64,000 bases of DNA from Miscanthus floridulus (lineage: Eukaryota; Streptophyta; Magnoliopsida; Poales; Poaceae). Location of the stretch: assembly GCF_019320115.1 (NCBI RefSeq), contig NC_089587.1, positions 108,115,158-108,179,157 of the forward strand. Reading direction: 5' to 3'. The notes under the pieces are model-generated. The model did not search any database. It saw only the letters and a program-made list of their open reading frames with translations, and was not told the DNA's origin. Positions 21,780 to 32,017 of the stretch are shown one piece after another; the first letter of the stretch is position 1; each line of letters opens with the position of its first letter. Position numbers and translations under genes: made by a program.

Positions 21780-23879
21780 TCAATTCTTTTTAGGTACCCA
21801 AACTTGCTTGAGTCCTTGTAGGTTAGTCACCAAGGACTTTGGTACCCAAATGGCCTTCTTCTTTGGGCCCATAATTGGTGTACCAATGAACTTAGCCTTC
21901 ACACCATTGGCACCCTTATAAAGCATGTAACAAGAATCAAATTTGATTGAGGATACATTAGGTAGCTTGTTCTTGTTAGTCTTGCAATTTTGCTCTATAT
22001 GCCCAACTTGCTTGCATCTATTGCAAAACCGACCATTGCACTTCACAAAGCTAGCTTTGGGAGTGACAAAGGCCGCCTTACCCTTCTTGGGGGTATAGCC
22101 TAGTCCCTCTTTGTTGGGAGAAAATCTTTGGCTACCCAAGCACTTTAGCAAGTGGGCTTCTCCGCCATAGGCATTGCCTAAGGCACGAGTGAGCTCATTC
22201 ACCTCCTTCTTGAGGGTTTCATTTTTCACCATAAGTGAGGCATCATAAGTGAGACCATCACTCAAGGGTGAAGTGGAAGTAGTAGTGCTACAAGAAGTGT
22301 TAGTAGGAGCAACAATAATGGGTTCATGAAAAGATTCATCAATAAGATCACATGTTAGTCCCACATCACATGTTATGATCACTTGCTCCTTCTTGGCTTC
22401 CTCCACTTTGACTTGCTCAATGAGAGAGGAGTGAGCCTTTTTAAGCTTAGAGTGAGCTTTGCCAAGCTTCTCATGGGCTTCCATTAGCCTCTCATGAGTT
22501 GCATTGAGCTCATCAAGGGATTGCTCAAGAAATTTGACTTTCTTGTTCAATTCCTTGCACTCCTTTCTCTTTATCTCAAAGCAAGTATGCACTTGCTCAC
22601 ACATGTCCATGAGCTCCTCCTTGGAGTACTCCTCATCATCATCATCACTCCTACAAGCATCACTTTCACATTCATCATCTTCACTCACATCATATTTTAC
22701 CTTGGTAGGTTTTACCATGAGGCACGTCGATGGAGTGTTGAAGATGGAGGGCTTGTTGTTGATGGTGATGCTTGCTAGTGCTCTCTTGATAGATTTCTTG
22801 TCATCATCACTAGAGCTATCACTATCCAAAGAGCCATCACTATCCCATATGACCACATAACCTCCACCCTTCTTCTTCTTTTGGAAGGTCATTCTCTTCT
22901 CCTTCTTCTCCTTTTCTTTCTTATCCTCCTTGAGCTTCTTCTTCTCATCCTCATCATTGTCACTATTATATGGACAATTTGCTACTACATGATTGGGGCT
23001 CTTGCAATTGTAGCATCTTCTCACATACTCCTTCTTCTTGGTGTGATCTCTTCTCTTTCTTGCACCATAGCCCTTCTTCTTCATGAATTTTCCCATCTTG
23101 CGCACAAAGAGAGCTATAGCTTCATCATCAATATCACTAAGATCATCATCATCACTTGATTCTTTCTTGGACTTGCCCTTGTTCTTTGATGATGATGAGC
23201 TAGCCTTGAATGCTATGCTTTTCTTCTTCTTGTCTTCTTCTTCCTTCTTGTCATCCTTGTCATCCCCCTCCCTTTCCACACGGTATGTCTCTTGTGTCAT
23301 GACATCACCTAGTACTTGGTTGGGGGTAATATCCTTCAATCCTCCTCTTATGATGAGCAATCTCAACATCTCAAATCTTAGAGGTAGGCACATTAAGAAC
23401 CGATGAGAGACATCATCATCCTTGATCTTTTCTCCCAAAGCCTTCAAGTCATTGACAATTACTTGCAATCGATGGAACATCTCTAGAATGCTCTCATCTT
23501 CCTTCATCTTGAAGCTTGTCAACTTGTCCTTGAGGATGTACAACTTGGCACTCTTCACCGCCGGTGTGCCCTCATATGTTTTCTCCAATCTCTTCCACAC
23601 TTCATTTGCTCTTTCACAATCCTTGATTTGCTCAAACACCTTGGAATCAATGGCATTGTATATGGTGTTGAGAGCCATTGTATTGCATTGCTTGTTGATC
23701 TTATCTTGGTTAGTTGGATCATCGGGATCAATGATAGCATAGTCATTCTCGGTCACTTCCCATACTTGATCATTGATTGAACCAAGATACATCATCATCT
23801 TTCTCTTCCAATAATCATAGCATGTGCCATCAAAGAACGGTGGTTTGCCCCCCACATGGTTGAACACAACTTGAGTCAT
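21780..23879 (-). CDS. Copia gag polyprotein
   Basis: An intact 699-codon frame. The N-terminal 200 residues are a UBN2/copia gag domain (GGKPPFFDGTCYDYWKRKM near the start; WKRLEKTYEGT around 95). A Lys/Asp-rich linker precedes the first zinc knuckle CYNCKSPNHVVANC at 289-302. A long charged coiled-coil stretch follows (about 430-500), and a second knuckle, CNRCKQVGHIEQNC, lies at about 640. The long gag with a second knuckle fits SIRE/Maximus elements. It packages element RNA into cytoplasmic particles in this class. It stops with TGA just before the protease region. Confidence 0.9.
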   Translation of the reverse strand: MTQVVFNHVGGKPPFFDGTCYDYWKRKMMMYLGSINDQVWEVTENDYAIIDPDDPTNQDKINKQCNTMALNTIYNAIDSKVFEQIKDCERANEVWKRLEKTYEGTPAVKSAKLYILKDKLTSFKMKEDESILEMFHRLQVIVNDLKALGEKIKDDDVSHRFLMCLPLRFEMLRLLIIRGGLKDITPNQVLGDVMTQETYRVEREGDDKDDKKEEEDKKKKSIAFKASSSSSKNKGKSKKESSDDDDLSDIDDEAIALFVRKMGKFMKKKGYGARKRRDHTKKKEYVRRCYNCKSPNHVVANCPYNSDNDEDEKKKLKEDKKEKEKKEKRMTFQKKKKGGGYVVIWDSDGSLDSDSSSDDDKKSIKRALASITINNKPSIFNTPSTCLMVKPTKVKYDVSEDDECESDACRSDDDDEEYSKEELMDMCEQVHTCFEIKRKECKELNKKVKFLEQSLDELNATHERLMEAHEKLGKAHSKLKKAHSSLIEQVKVEEAKKEQVIITCDVGLTCDLIDESFHEPIIVAPTNTSCSTTTSTSPLSDGLTYDASLMVKNETLKKEVNELTRALGNAYGGEAHLLKCLGSQRFSPNKEGLGYTPKKGKAAFVTPKASFVKCNGRFCNRCKQVGHIEQNCKTNKNKLPNVSSIKFDSCYMLYKGANGVKAKFIGTPIMGPKKKAIWVPKSLVTNLQGLKQVWVPKKN

Positions 23880-23939
23880 AATTTGACACCGAGGTTGTTA
23901 AGCCTTCAATCAAACGATGACCACTGCTCTGATACTACT

Positions 23940-25868
23940 TGAAAGGTCCTAATATGGCTAGAGGAGGGTGAATAGCCTATTTAAAAATCTACAAATCAAT
24001 TAGAGCAATTTGATTAGTATGACAAATAGCGTAATGCAAACTTGCTCTAGCTCTACAAGGGTTGCAAGCCACCTATCCAACAATTCTAGTTGCAATGATT
24101 ACTAAGGCACACAAACTTGCTATGTAATTACCCACTAAGAGCTCTCAATCTTGCTACTCTAAAGAGCTCAATTAGATGAATGTAAATAATAAAGCAAGCT
24201 CTCAATTCTAATTACACTAAAGAGCTTATATCAACTAGTTTGCAAGAATGTAAATAAGTGAGTAGGGTGATTATACCGACATGTAGGGGATGAACCAATC
24301 ACAAGATGAATATATAGCCAATCACTGGGAGAATGCCAAAGACAAGAGACAATCGATTTTCTCCCGAGGTTCACGTGCTTGCCAACACGCTACGTCCCCG
24401 TTGTGTCGACCAACACTTGGTGGTTCGGCGGCTAAGAGGTGTTTCACAAACCTCGTCCACACAATTGGACATCGTAAGAACTGACCCATAAGTGAGGTAA
24501 CTCAATGACACGAGCAATTTACTAGAGTTACCTTTCGGCGCTCCGCCGGGGAAGGTACAAGTCCCCTCACAATCACCGGAGACAGCCACGAACAATCACC
24601 AACTCGTGCCGATCCTCCACCGCTGCACCGAGCCGTCTAGGTGGTGGCAACCACCAAGAGTAACAAGCGAAATCCACAGCGCAACATGAATACCAAGTGC
24701 CTCTAGATGCAATCACTCAAGCAATGCACTTGGATTCTCTCCCAATCTCACAAAGATGATGAATCAATAATGGAGATGAGTGGGAGGTCTTTTGCTAAGC
24801 TCACAAGGTTGCTATGTCAATGAAAATGTGCAAGAGAGTGAGCTTGAGCCGGCCATGGGGCTTAAATAGAAGTCCCCACGAAATAGAGCTGTTGTACCCC
24901 TTCACTGCACTGAACACGGGCCGACCGGACGCTCCGGTCATATTGACCGGACGCTGGACCTCAGCGTCCGGTCGTGCGATGTGCGTCACGTGTCATCGGC
25001 TTCAAACGCTGTTCGTCAGATTTCAACGGCTACGAAGCTGACCGAACGCTCCGGCAAAACTGACCGGACGCAGAATCCTCAGCGTCCGATCATTTCAAGT
25101 AAGCTCCCCGAGGCGTATTTCTTTGACCGGACGCGTCCGGTCCACCTTGACCAGACATAGACCAGCGTCCAGTGCAATACCCTCGGTACTATGCAGACCC
25201 GTCAGTTTGACCGGACGCACGCTGCCAGGGTCCGGTGCTTTCAGACCCAGCGTCCGGTCAGTTGACCGACGCCAGCATCTTCGCGATCAACTCGTTTTCA
25301 CTTCTAACTTTTTCACCCTTGCTCCAATGTGCCAACCACAAGAATTTGCATCCGGCGCAATAGAAAATAGGCATTCCATTTTCCCGAAAGCGCACCCATC
25401 TCAACCCTGCAAACACCACCTCCTTTGTAGATGTGCCAACACCACCAAGTGTATCACCTTGTGCACAAGTGTTAGCATATTTTCACAAACATTTTCAAGG
25501 GTGTTAGCACTCCACTAGATCCTAAATGCATATGCAATGAGTTAGAGCATCTAGTGGCACTTTGATAACCGCATTCCGATACGAGTTTCACTCCTCTTAA
25601 TAGTATGGCTATCTATCCTAAATGTGATCACACTCACTAAGTGTCTTGATCACTAAAACAAAATGGCTCCTACATTTTATACCTTTGCCTTGAGCCTTTT
25701 GTTTTTCTCTTTCTTCTTTTCCAAGTTTGCATTTGACCATCACCATTGTCATGATCTTCGCCATTGCTTCATCACTTGGAGTAGTGCTACCTATCTCATA
25801 ATCATCTTGATAAACTAGGTTAGCACTTAGGGTTTCATCAATTAAACAAAACCAAACTAGAGCTTTCA
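23940..25868 (-). repeat. Copia LTR copy C (5' LTR)
   Basis: A complete LTR of 1,929 bp, TGAAAG at 25868 to CTTTCA at 23940 in element sense. The primer-binding site follows it and GCTAT target sequence precedes it. It has the same internal GACCGGACGC motif cluster as copy A, at about 24920-25270, with many copies closer to the motif than in A. Confidence 0.92.
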
Positions 25869-27359
25869 GCTATCAAGGCGCTCTGGATGAGGTATTCTGG
25901 GGAAAGCGGCTCTCCTCCAACAAGCTACATCGTGACATTGGCGAACAAGAAGGTGAGGCGGCCTAGGTCCTCCCAGAACGGTCGGGGTCCTAGGAAGGCG
26001 CTGAGCTGGCGTTCTAGCCTCCCATAATTGAAGCCGAGGAGCTGGTCGCTCCCAGGGGCGTGGGCCTCCGGTGCGTGCAGCCGCAGCTCCTCAAGCGCCT
26101 CGGTGATCGCATCAAGGTCGACGGAGTGGAGAGGTTGGATGGTGACGGGAGCCTGCACCAACTCTCCCCCCATCGTGACAATGAAGTCCAGGCTCCCAAA
26201 GTGCACGTACGCGCTCGGGACCCAGCTTACGCCGTGACTAGCCATCTGAGGCCTGATGTGGACGTCGAGACGCGTAAAAAGCCCCTACCTGGCGCCCCAA
26301 CTGTCGGTGTTTTTGGACCACCGGCGAGTAAATTTGTATTTGGGCGTCTGGCTCGGATGGTGTGCTCGTAGGACACAAGGGTTTATACTGGTTCGGACGG
26401 AACGTCCCTACGTCCAATTTGCTGCTGCTCGTGTTACCGGCACTTGGTTTGTAGTAGGGGTTATAAACAGGCGAGAGAGGAAAAGGATCCCAAGTCTCTG
26501 GTGAAAGAAATGAACGGGTGCTGAGAGCTCGATCGCTACTCAGCCATGTGCTCGTGTCGTGCTCTTGTGTTTTTATCTCGTGGTTTGGTCTTGTGCCGAT
26601 ATGGATCGATCCCCTTCGTGGGGCGCCCTACTTTCCCTTTTATAGGACAAGGGAAAGTGGTGGTTACAGTGGAGGAAAAGGAGAAGAACAAGAGAGAGGA
26701 AGGCTTTTAGGATCGCCGGGTCCTTTTTCTCCTTCATGCGGGTCCCGCCGATCCTGTAGATGTCAACAGGGACGGCTCCACGTCGTGATCCTGTCTATCA
26801 CTAGCGCCATGCGCAGGCGTCATCTGCCGGGTGTTCCATCCCGTCCCGGCGGACGTCGTGGTGAAATGATGCGCCTGTCGGCGTTCGTACGAGGGTTAGG
26901 CAGAAGAACACCTGTAAGTCCGACGCTGTTCTTGATGTGAATCCCCATGTATGGCCCGTCATGGCCTCGGGTTACATCGAGTCGTGCCCGTCTCTTCCCT
27001 GGTGTCACAGTTTTGACCTAGGCCCGTACGCCTGGACCTGGAGTGGTTGGCAGTGATATGAGTCCCCGTTGGGCGAGACAGAGCCCGCGACTCTTGGGGG
27101 GTCGGACGAGACGGAGCACGCACCCAAGGGTCGGGCGAGATGGAGCCCGTAGCCTTGGGCGAGACCCCCGCAGTCTCGAGGTCGGGCGAGACGGAAATTG
27201 TCCTCGGGGTCGGGCGAGATGGAGCCCGTACCCGAGGGGTCGGACGAGACATGTTAATATGTCTTGCTCTGTCCGTGGAAATCAGCGTAGATGCTAACTC
27301 ACTTGCTTTGGTTATCCCTAATATCGATACTCGATAACTTTGCTTATATTCAACACTCA
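25869..27359 (-). mobile_element. Tat-type gypsy remnant: LTR, primer site and gag start
   Basis: The gag start is at 26245 (MASHGVSWVPSAYVHFG); its frame runs to a TAG at 25925 and, past that stop, is in phase with the distal gag across the copia insertion. Upstream in element sense is the primer-site region GTTGGGGCGCCAGGTAGGGG (about 26300-26281). It follows an LTR that ends ACACCGACA (complement of TGTCGGTGTTTTT at 26302). The far LTR boundary is not certain; TGAGTGTTG near 27359 is a candidate. The element lacks pol and a second LTR in this window. Confidence 0.75.
27068..27252. repeat. Tandem GGTCGGGCGAGA repeats in the gypsy LTR
   Basis: About seven diverged copies of GTCGGGCGAGACGGAGCCCG, spaced roughly 28-30 bp, lie within the LTR. 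Similar arrays are seen in LTRs of grass Tat elements. They create open frames rich in Ser, Pro and Arg that are not genes. Confidence 0.8.
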
Positions 27360-28954
27360 TGCCTTTTTCCCCCTCAAAACCACATTATCAATGGCTTTTC
27401 AATGCAAGAAATAGTTTGTGATTTTCATTTTTACTAGAAAAACTCTTTTACTTCCTCGCAAAAAGGAAATAGAGAAGCAAAACTCTTTTACTGAAAGCAA
27501 GGGCTGTCGCAAAATGATTTATTTGCTCCAAGAAACATGCTTGAGCTGTCCAGTACAGACTCACCGCGTCCAGATTTGTAATCCTCAGGCTCGCTGCCAC
27601 CCAGGCCCACCTGTCATCCTCGTTGGGCCTTGGGCCCTGGGCCGAAGCACGTGGGTGCTGAATCAGAGCGGCAACTTATTCATGCGTAGCTGCTAACTAT
27701 TCCATTCTGGACTGGACCACCGTAGCGTGTGCTGGGCCGATCACGGCGGCCCGACCTGCGAGGACCATCAGCAGCTGGAGCTTCCTTTCTGTCTTTAGGA
27801 ACAACAGCAGTGTCTGTTATCTCCTAGATAGGAGAACAAAAAAAAAGAACCCATTAGCATATTTTTCTGCATTATCAGGAAGCCACGTCATCCTTCTGCT
27901 CCATCAAGAAACTGCTCCATCGCATTTATTCGATCCAGTCGCTACATGCTCCACAGACTGCTTCATCTGCCACCGCTACCTTTCGCGTTAAAATCATCCC
28001 GCTCTCATCTCGGCCATCACCCTCCGCCTAAGCAAGTGCCCAGGCAAGTGGTCGTACCCTACTTTCTCCTATCCCAAAGGTTAATCTCCCAAAAGTTAAT
28101 GTTTACAATTTGTCAGATTTCATGATTTCGTGATTCCAGAGATGCTTGCCATGATTTCGTGAATGCACTTTTGCTCTATTGCTCCGAAGGTACTCGACGA
28201 TTTGCTAAAAAGGGAATATCTGCAGAGTTTGTGCTTCATTGATCTCTTCCACCTCCCAGCTCCCACAGGTACAGACTCTCATCTCATTTACGTTGGATGA
28301 GTGTATTTTTCCCCCTGTTACTTCTGCTGCTCCATTCCCGGTCCCATGCCTGAATTTTTGTACGCCCATGCCTGTGTTTTTTTTTACATTAGATGACCAA
28401 CAGCAACGTCTATTTGTTTCCATGCATGTTAACTACAGATTAACCAAAGAACACAACGTACACATTTATGCTTTTTAAAGTAGATTTTCCCCGAAGATGG
28501 ATGACGCTGAAAATTTTCCGAGACATCCTGGAACCGATTCAGTCTCACGCGGCCGTGGACGCCCCCGTCAAGCTGAAATTTTTTTGAGCAATCGTGGTGC
28601 CCATTCAGTTTCACGCGGCCATACATATAGGTATTACACATGCAACATCGACCTCTGCAACCAAAGTATACATTAACTTGGATATAGATGAAGTTAAAAA
28701 GTACCAAATCAGGTCAGTAGTAATCCTTCCTCTGTAGCTGAGTATATGTCTACACTATCTGTAACATAATCATAAAAGCTGACATTTTTTGCTGTTAAAA
28801 TTATCAAGCTATCAATGGCGATGTCCACCTCTACAGCAACAACCACCTCAGGTCATACGTTTATCGCCAATTCAAGCAGCAGGGAAACTTTATACGTTAC
28901 AGGAAATATCCGTCGGTCCCGAGATCTCCGGTACGGGTGAGCCAACTGCTCACC
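27360..28954. other. Unassigned DNA between the gypsy LTR and the MULE
   Basis: No gene is recognisable. The stretch 27560-28080 has gene-flank character: GGCCC motifs near 27625-27755, then pyrimidine-rich sequence like a 5' UTR, but no convincing first exon follows. A purine tract on the minus strand (GAGGGGGAAAAAGG, about 27375-27362) sits just outside the candidate LTR start. From 28480 onward there is AT-rich repeat-like DNA with a phrase ACGCGGCC occurring twice (28539 and 28613). Confidence 0.35.
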
Positions 28955-28956
28955 GT

Positions 28957-29225
28957 GAATTTTTTTTTAATTTTAACACTTTTTTGAAACTAATTTTAAA
29001 TCAAACACTGTCAGTTTTTTTTAAACTAACACTTTTGGCCGCGCCTATTGCCCTGGCGCGGCCAAATGCCTGTGTCGCGCCATGCATAACGGCGCGGTAG
29101 AGGGCTGACGTGGTGGCAAGCAGAAGCGCTGGCCGCTGACGTGGCAGGGCTCTGCCGCGCCACCGATCTTGGCGCGGCAGAGCCGGGTATAACCCCACGG
29201 CCAGTCCCGCTGCCCGAGCAGCAAG
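28957..29225 (+). repeat. MULE left terminal inverted repeat
   Basis: The sequence starts GAATTTTTTTTTAATTTTAACA. It aligns by eye along about 260 bp with the reverse complement of 48590-48340, including shared AAACTAATTTTAAATC, GCGCCATGCAT, CCGCTGACGTGGCAGGG and GCAGAGCCGGGTATAAC. Identity is roughly 75%. The CGCGCCAT motif found here recurs between the two genes. Confidence 0.85.
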
Positions 29226-29624
29226 GCCGCCTAGGCGTCGCTCCCGCACTCGCTCGTCGCCAAGCACGCCGCCCGCCGCACCACGAATGGCGGCAGCCCG
29301 GCCCTCCATTGTCGCCTCCCTCCCTTCCCTTCCATTCCCCGGCCGACTTCCTCCCTCCTCGTCCTAGTTCAAGGTAATGACGCACATTTTAATTTCGTTT
29401 GAATGGTGGATAGGATATTATGAATGGGAGTTAAGGTTAGTAGGAAAATTATGTTTGAGAACTATGCTGAAAATATTAGTTTGATTTAGTTAGAAGTATG
29501 TTTGTCATGTATATTTTTGTTGCTATAATTATTGTTTATAAAATTTTAGTTGCATTGTAAATGATTACATTTTACATTAATTTGCCTTGTTTTGATTGAT
29601 GTTTAATTTGAACCGTTTTATTAG

Positions 29625-31469
29625 ATGAAAGACATGTTTCGGGAGCAGTTATGACGAAAATAGGGTCGTCCTAGAGAAATGTACCCCGACGAGTGTAGCA
29701 AAGATGCCCCCGTCCCTCCTGAACTCCCTGTCCCTAATTGTGACTGTGGTCGTCCGACCGACGTGTTTCAATCGAGACATCCGGACACAGCGGCTCGTTG
29801 CTTCTACACGTACAGTCGTTTTAATGTAAGTAATTATTTCCACTATCTTTTTCTTCTTCATTTGTATTACTAGATTACTAATATTTTGTTGAATTTTTAT
29901 TGTGTATGACCATGAGAGGTGCTTTTTCTTTCAGAGGATCGACGGTGCAGACAAGTTTGACCCCAGGTACCTCCTTTTCGACGATTGGTGGAGAGAGCGA
30001 CATCCACGAGAGCACTTCGAGCGGTGGGTTCCACCTCCCCCTAACCCCCCTCCAATGATGGCTAAGGAGAAGCACTTAGCCGCAGTTAGACAACTCGAGG
30101 AACCTCCTCTGTGCCATTGCGGAGACCGAGCCATGATAAACCCTGACAATATGTTAGAGTTTGTGTGTCCAAACAAGCATGAAGTAAGTGCAAAGTGTAT
30201 TTGTTGAAATATTGAGCTATATATGTCATGTACTAATGTCACGTTATTTAGGTGTATTCAATGGCGAAGTATTGTTTCAAGGAGTGGTTGTATGGTCCTA
30301 AGAACAAATGGCCCGAAGAACCTCCAAAAGCAAAACAAAAGAAGAAAGAAAGGTTAACTTACAAAGCACCACCAGTCAAGTGCGAATGTGGTGTTAAATC
30401 CAACTACGGTCTAGTCCCTTCGGATCTTGGAATAGGCCATTATTGCGGCCATATGATTGACTATGACGAGGTTGGTTATTTTTGTGGTAACCATAAAATC
30501 GTATTTTGTTTATTTTGCTAAGGCATATATGATATAATATATCGTTTGAACAGAGCATAAGAAAATACAGGTGGGAATGTTATGATGGTCAAGCTAAGTT
30601 CTTAGATGAACTAAAGGGGAGGCAAGTAATTGCACGAAAGAGGAGATATGGATCTGACTACGTCAACCTTTTCGTTAAACATCACAAAGACAAGATGCGT
30701 GAGTTTGCTAGACAGCGCGGTATTTGTAACCCGATCGACATTGGGCTTGTCAAATGGGGATTGGAGAGACGGGTGGCATTAGAGGAGGAGAGGGCAAGGA
30801 AGAAGGCAAGGGAGGAGACAAGAGTACAGATGCAGGTCCTGAACGAGCATATTGTTTCATTATGTGCAAGTGAGTGCTTGAAAGCCTTTTTTCATTGCCT
30901 GATTTTAAATGTAATATAATCACGTTGCTAACGGATTGCATTTTATACATAAAGGGATTGGATGCAGCAAGGATCATGCTGCAGAGGTGGCCCGTGCAAT
31001 GTACGAGGAAAAGAAGCTAGATGAGCACAGAAAGCGAGTTGGTCGCACCGTTGAATCACCGATTGTGTTGTCTGATGAGAGGGGTGAGGATGAGGACGAC
31101 ACTACCAGACTCAGCGAGCTCATCACTCTAGCAGAGGCGGGCTTGCAGGCAAATGAGGCTGAAGACGACACTGCTAGACTGAGCGAGCTCATTGCTCTAG
31201 CAGAGGTGGGCTTGTAGGCGGAGGAGGCTGAGGACGACACTGCCAGACTGAGCGAGCTCATCGCTCTAGCAGAGGCGGGCTTGCAGGTGGAGGAGGATGA
31301 CGACGCGTTCTTCACTCAGGCCGCAGAGGCCGCAGATGAAGCGGAGGCCGCTTACTACAGGTGAAAGGCAGATCAGGGCAATGCAGGTGACCCTAGCCAC
31401 AGCAACAGGGTTGTGGTTGAGGATTGGTACTCGGACGACGAGTTGCTTACTCAGTATGTTTCTGACTGA
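29625..31469 (+). pseudogene. MULE accessory gene with CxCG zinc clusters (five exons, broken)
   Basis: Splice sites predict exons 29625-29825, 29935-30183, 30252-30470, 30554-30869 and 30955-31469, all with GT-AG introns and compatible phases. Exon 1 from the ATG at 29625 has two in-frame stops; the next in-frame ATG is at 29679. The protein has three Cys clusters, each opening C-x-C: CDCGRPTDVF with RCFYTYSRF (similar to a GRF-type zinc finger), CHCGDRAMINP with FVCPNKHE, and CECGVKSNYG with HYCGHM. Basic and then Glu/Arg-rich coiled-coil sequence follows, and exon 5 ends in a triplicated acidic repeat. Further in-frame stops lie at 31215-31217 and 31362-31364. It faces the transposase gene, as mudrB faces mudrA, but I see no evidence that it is homologous to mudrB. 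Function unknown. Confidence 0.7.
31092..31298 (+). repeat. 69-bp in-frame tandem repeat x 3
   Basis: Three copies at 31092-31160, 31161-31229 and 31230-31298 each encode a 23-residue unit with the core ARLSELIALAEAGL. The unit is a whole number of codons, so copy number can change without breaking the frame. The TAG at 31215-31217 occurs in the second copy only, where the other copies have CAG. Confidence 0.92.
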
Positions 31470-32017
31470 GGGTTTTTGATTGCGTCGTTTGTTAGTTCCA
31501 TGCTTTATTAATGATCAATGTAGCTATATAGTAGAAATTCTATTGTGTTGTCTTATATTCTATTTGAACTACTGATGTATTGTACTCATGTATCATGTAC
31601 TCGAATTACCCAAGATCGATCTTAAGTGATCACATCTATTTGTATCATGCGTTCAAAATTTCTAAAATGAACGTAATCATTTGCCGCGCCATAGCCCAGG
31701 TTCTGGTGCTCCATAGGCATGGTTGTGCCGTGCCAGAGCCCATGGCGCGTCTGTGCCGCACCATAGTACATGGCGCGTCAGTGACGCGCCATAGACCACA
31801 TCGTGATAGTGATGCAGACAGACAACAGCCAGCTACAATTGAGTTGTTGTCGGTGCTATACAAAACTACAAGTGCTATACAAAACAAACATGAAGCAAAT
31901 AAATGGACAAAAATAAATGGACAAAACTACAAGTTGTCACATAACATTTTGATTGGTTTATGAGTCTACAAGTTTTCGACGACAATATTCGTTCGACATA
32001 AGTTCGACGTAATGAAC
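31470..32017. other. Region between the convergent MULE genes
   Basis: This holds the presumed 3' ends of both genes. At about 31680-31800 the motifs CGCGCCAT and ATGGCGCG recur several times within 120 bp (TGCCGCGCCATAGCCC, CATGGCGCGTCTG, CATGGCGCGTCAGTGACGC). The same motif is in both terminal repeats. No coding sequence is apparent. Confidence 0.6.

Larger units (their letters stand above)
14593..25868 (-). mobile_element. SIRE/Maximus-type Ty1-copia retrotransposon (rearranged locus)
   Basis: LTRs begin TGAAAGCTCTAG and end GGACCTTTCA (element sense). The internal region runs from the 5' LTR edge at 23940 to 17420. The primer-binding site just inside the 5' LTR reads TAGTATCAGAGC (about 23937-23926), one base from the initiator-Met tRNA complement. 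A polypurine tract lies at 17421-17434. The outer target duplication GCTAT is at 14588-14592 and 25869-25873. The locus is not a simple insertion: a complete LTR (14593-16523) is followed by GCTAT and 666 bp of flanking gypsy sequence before the truncated 3' LTR (17190-17419). Gag and pol are nearly intact, with a gag-pol break and one in-frame stop in pol. Confidence 0.9.

Noticed and set aside
27362..27375. Polypurine tract outside the gypsy LTR, suggesting a second tandem gypsy copy
   Set aside because: No gypsy internal sequence was recognised beyond it, and a purine run of this length can occur by chance.
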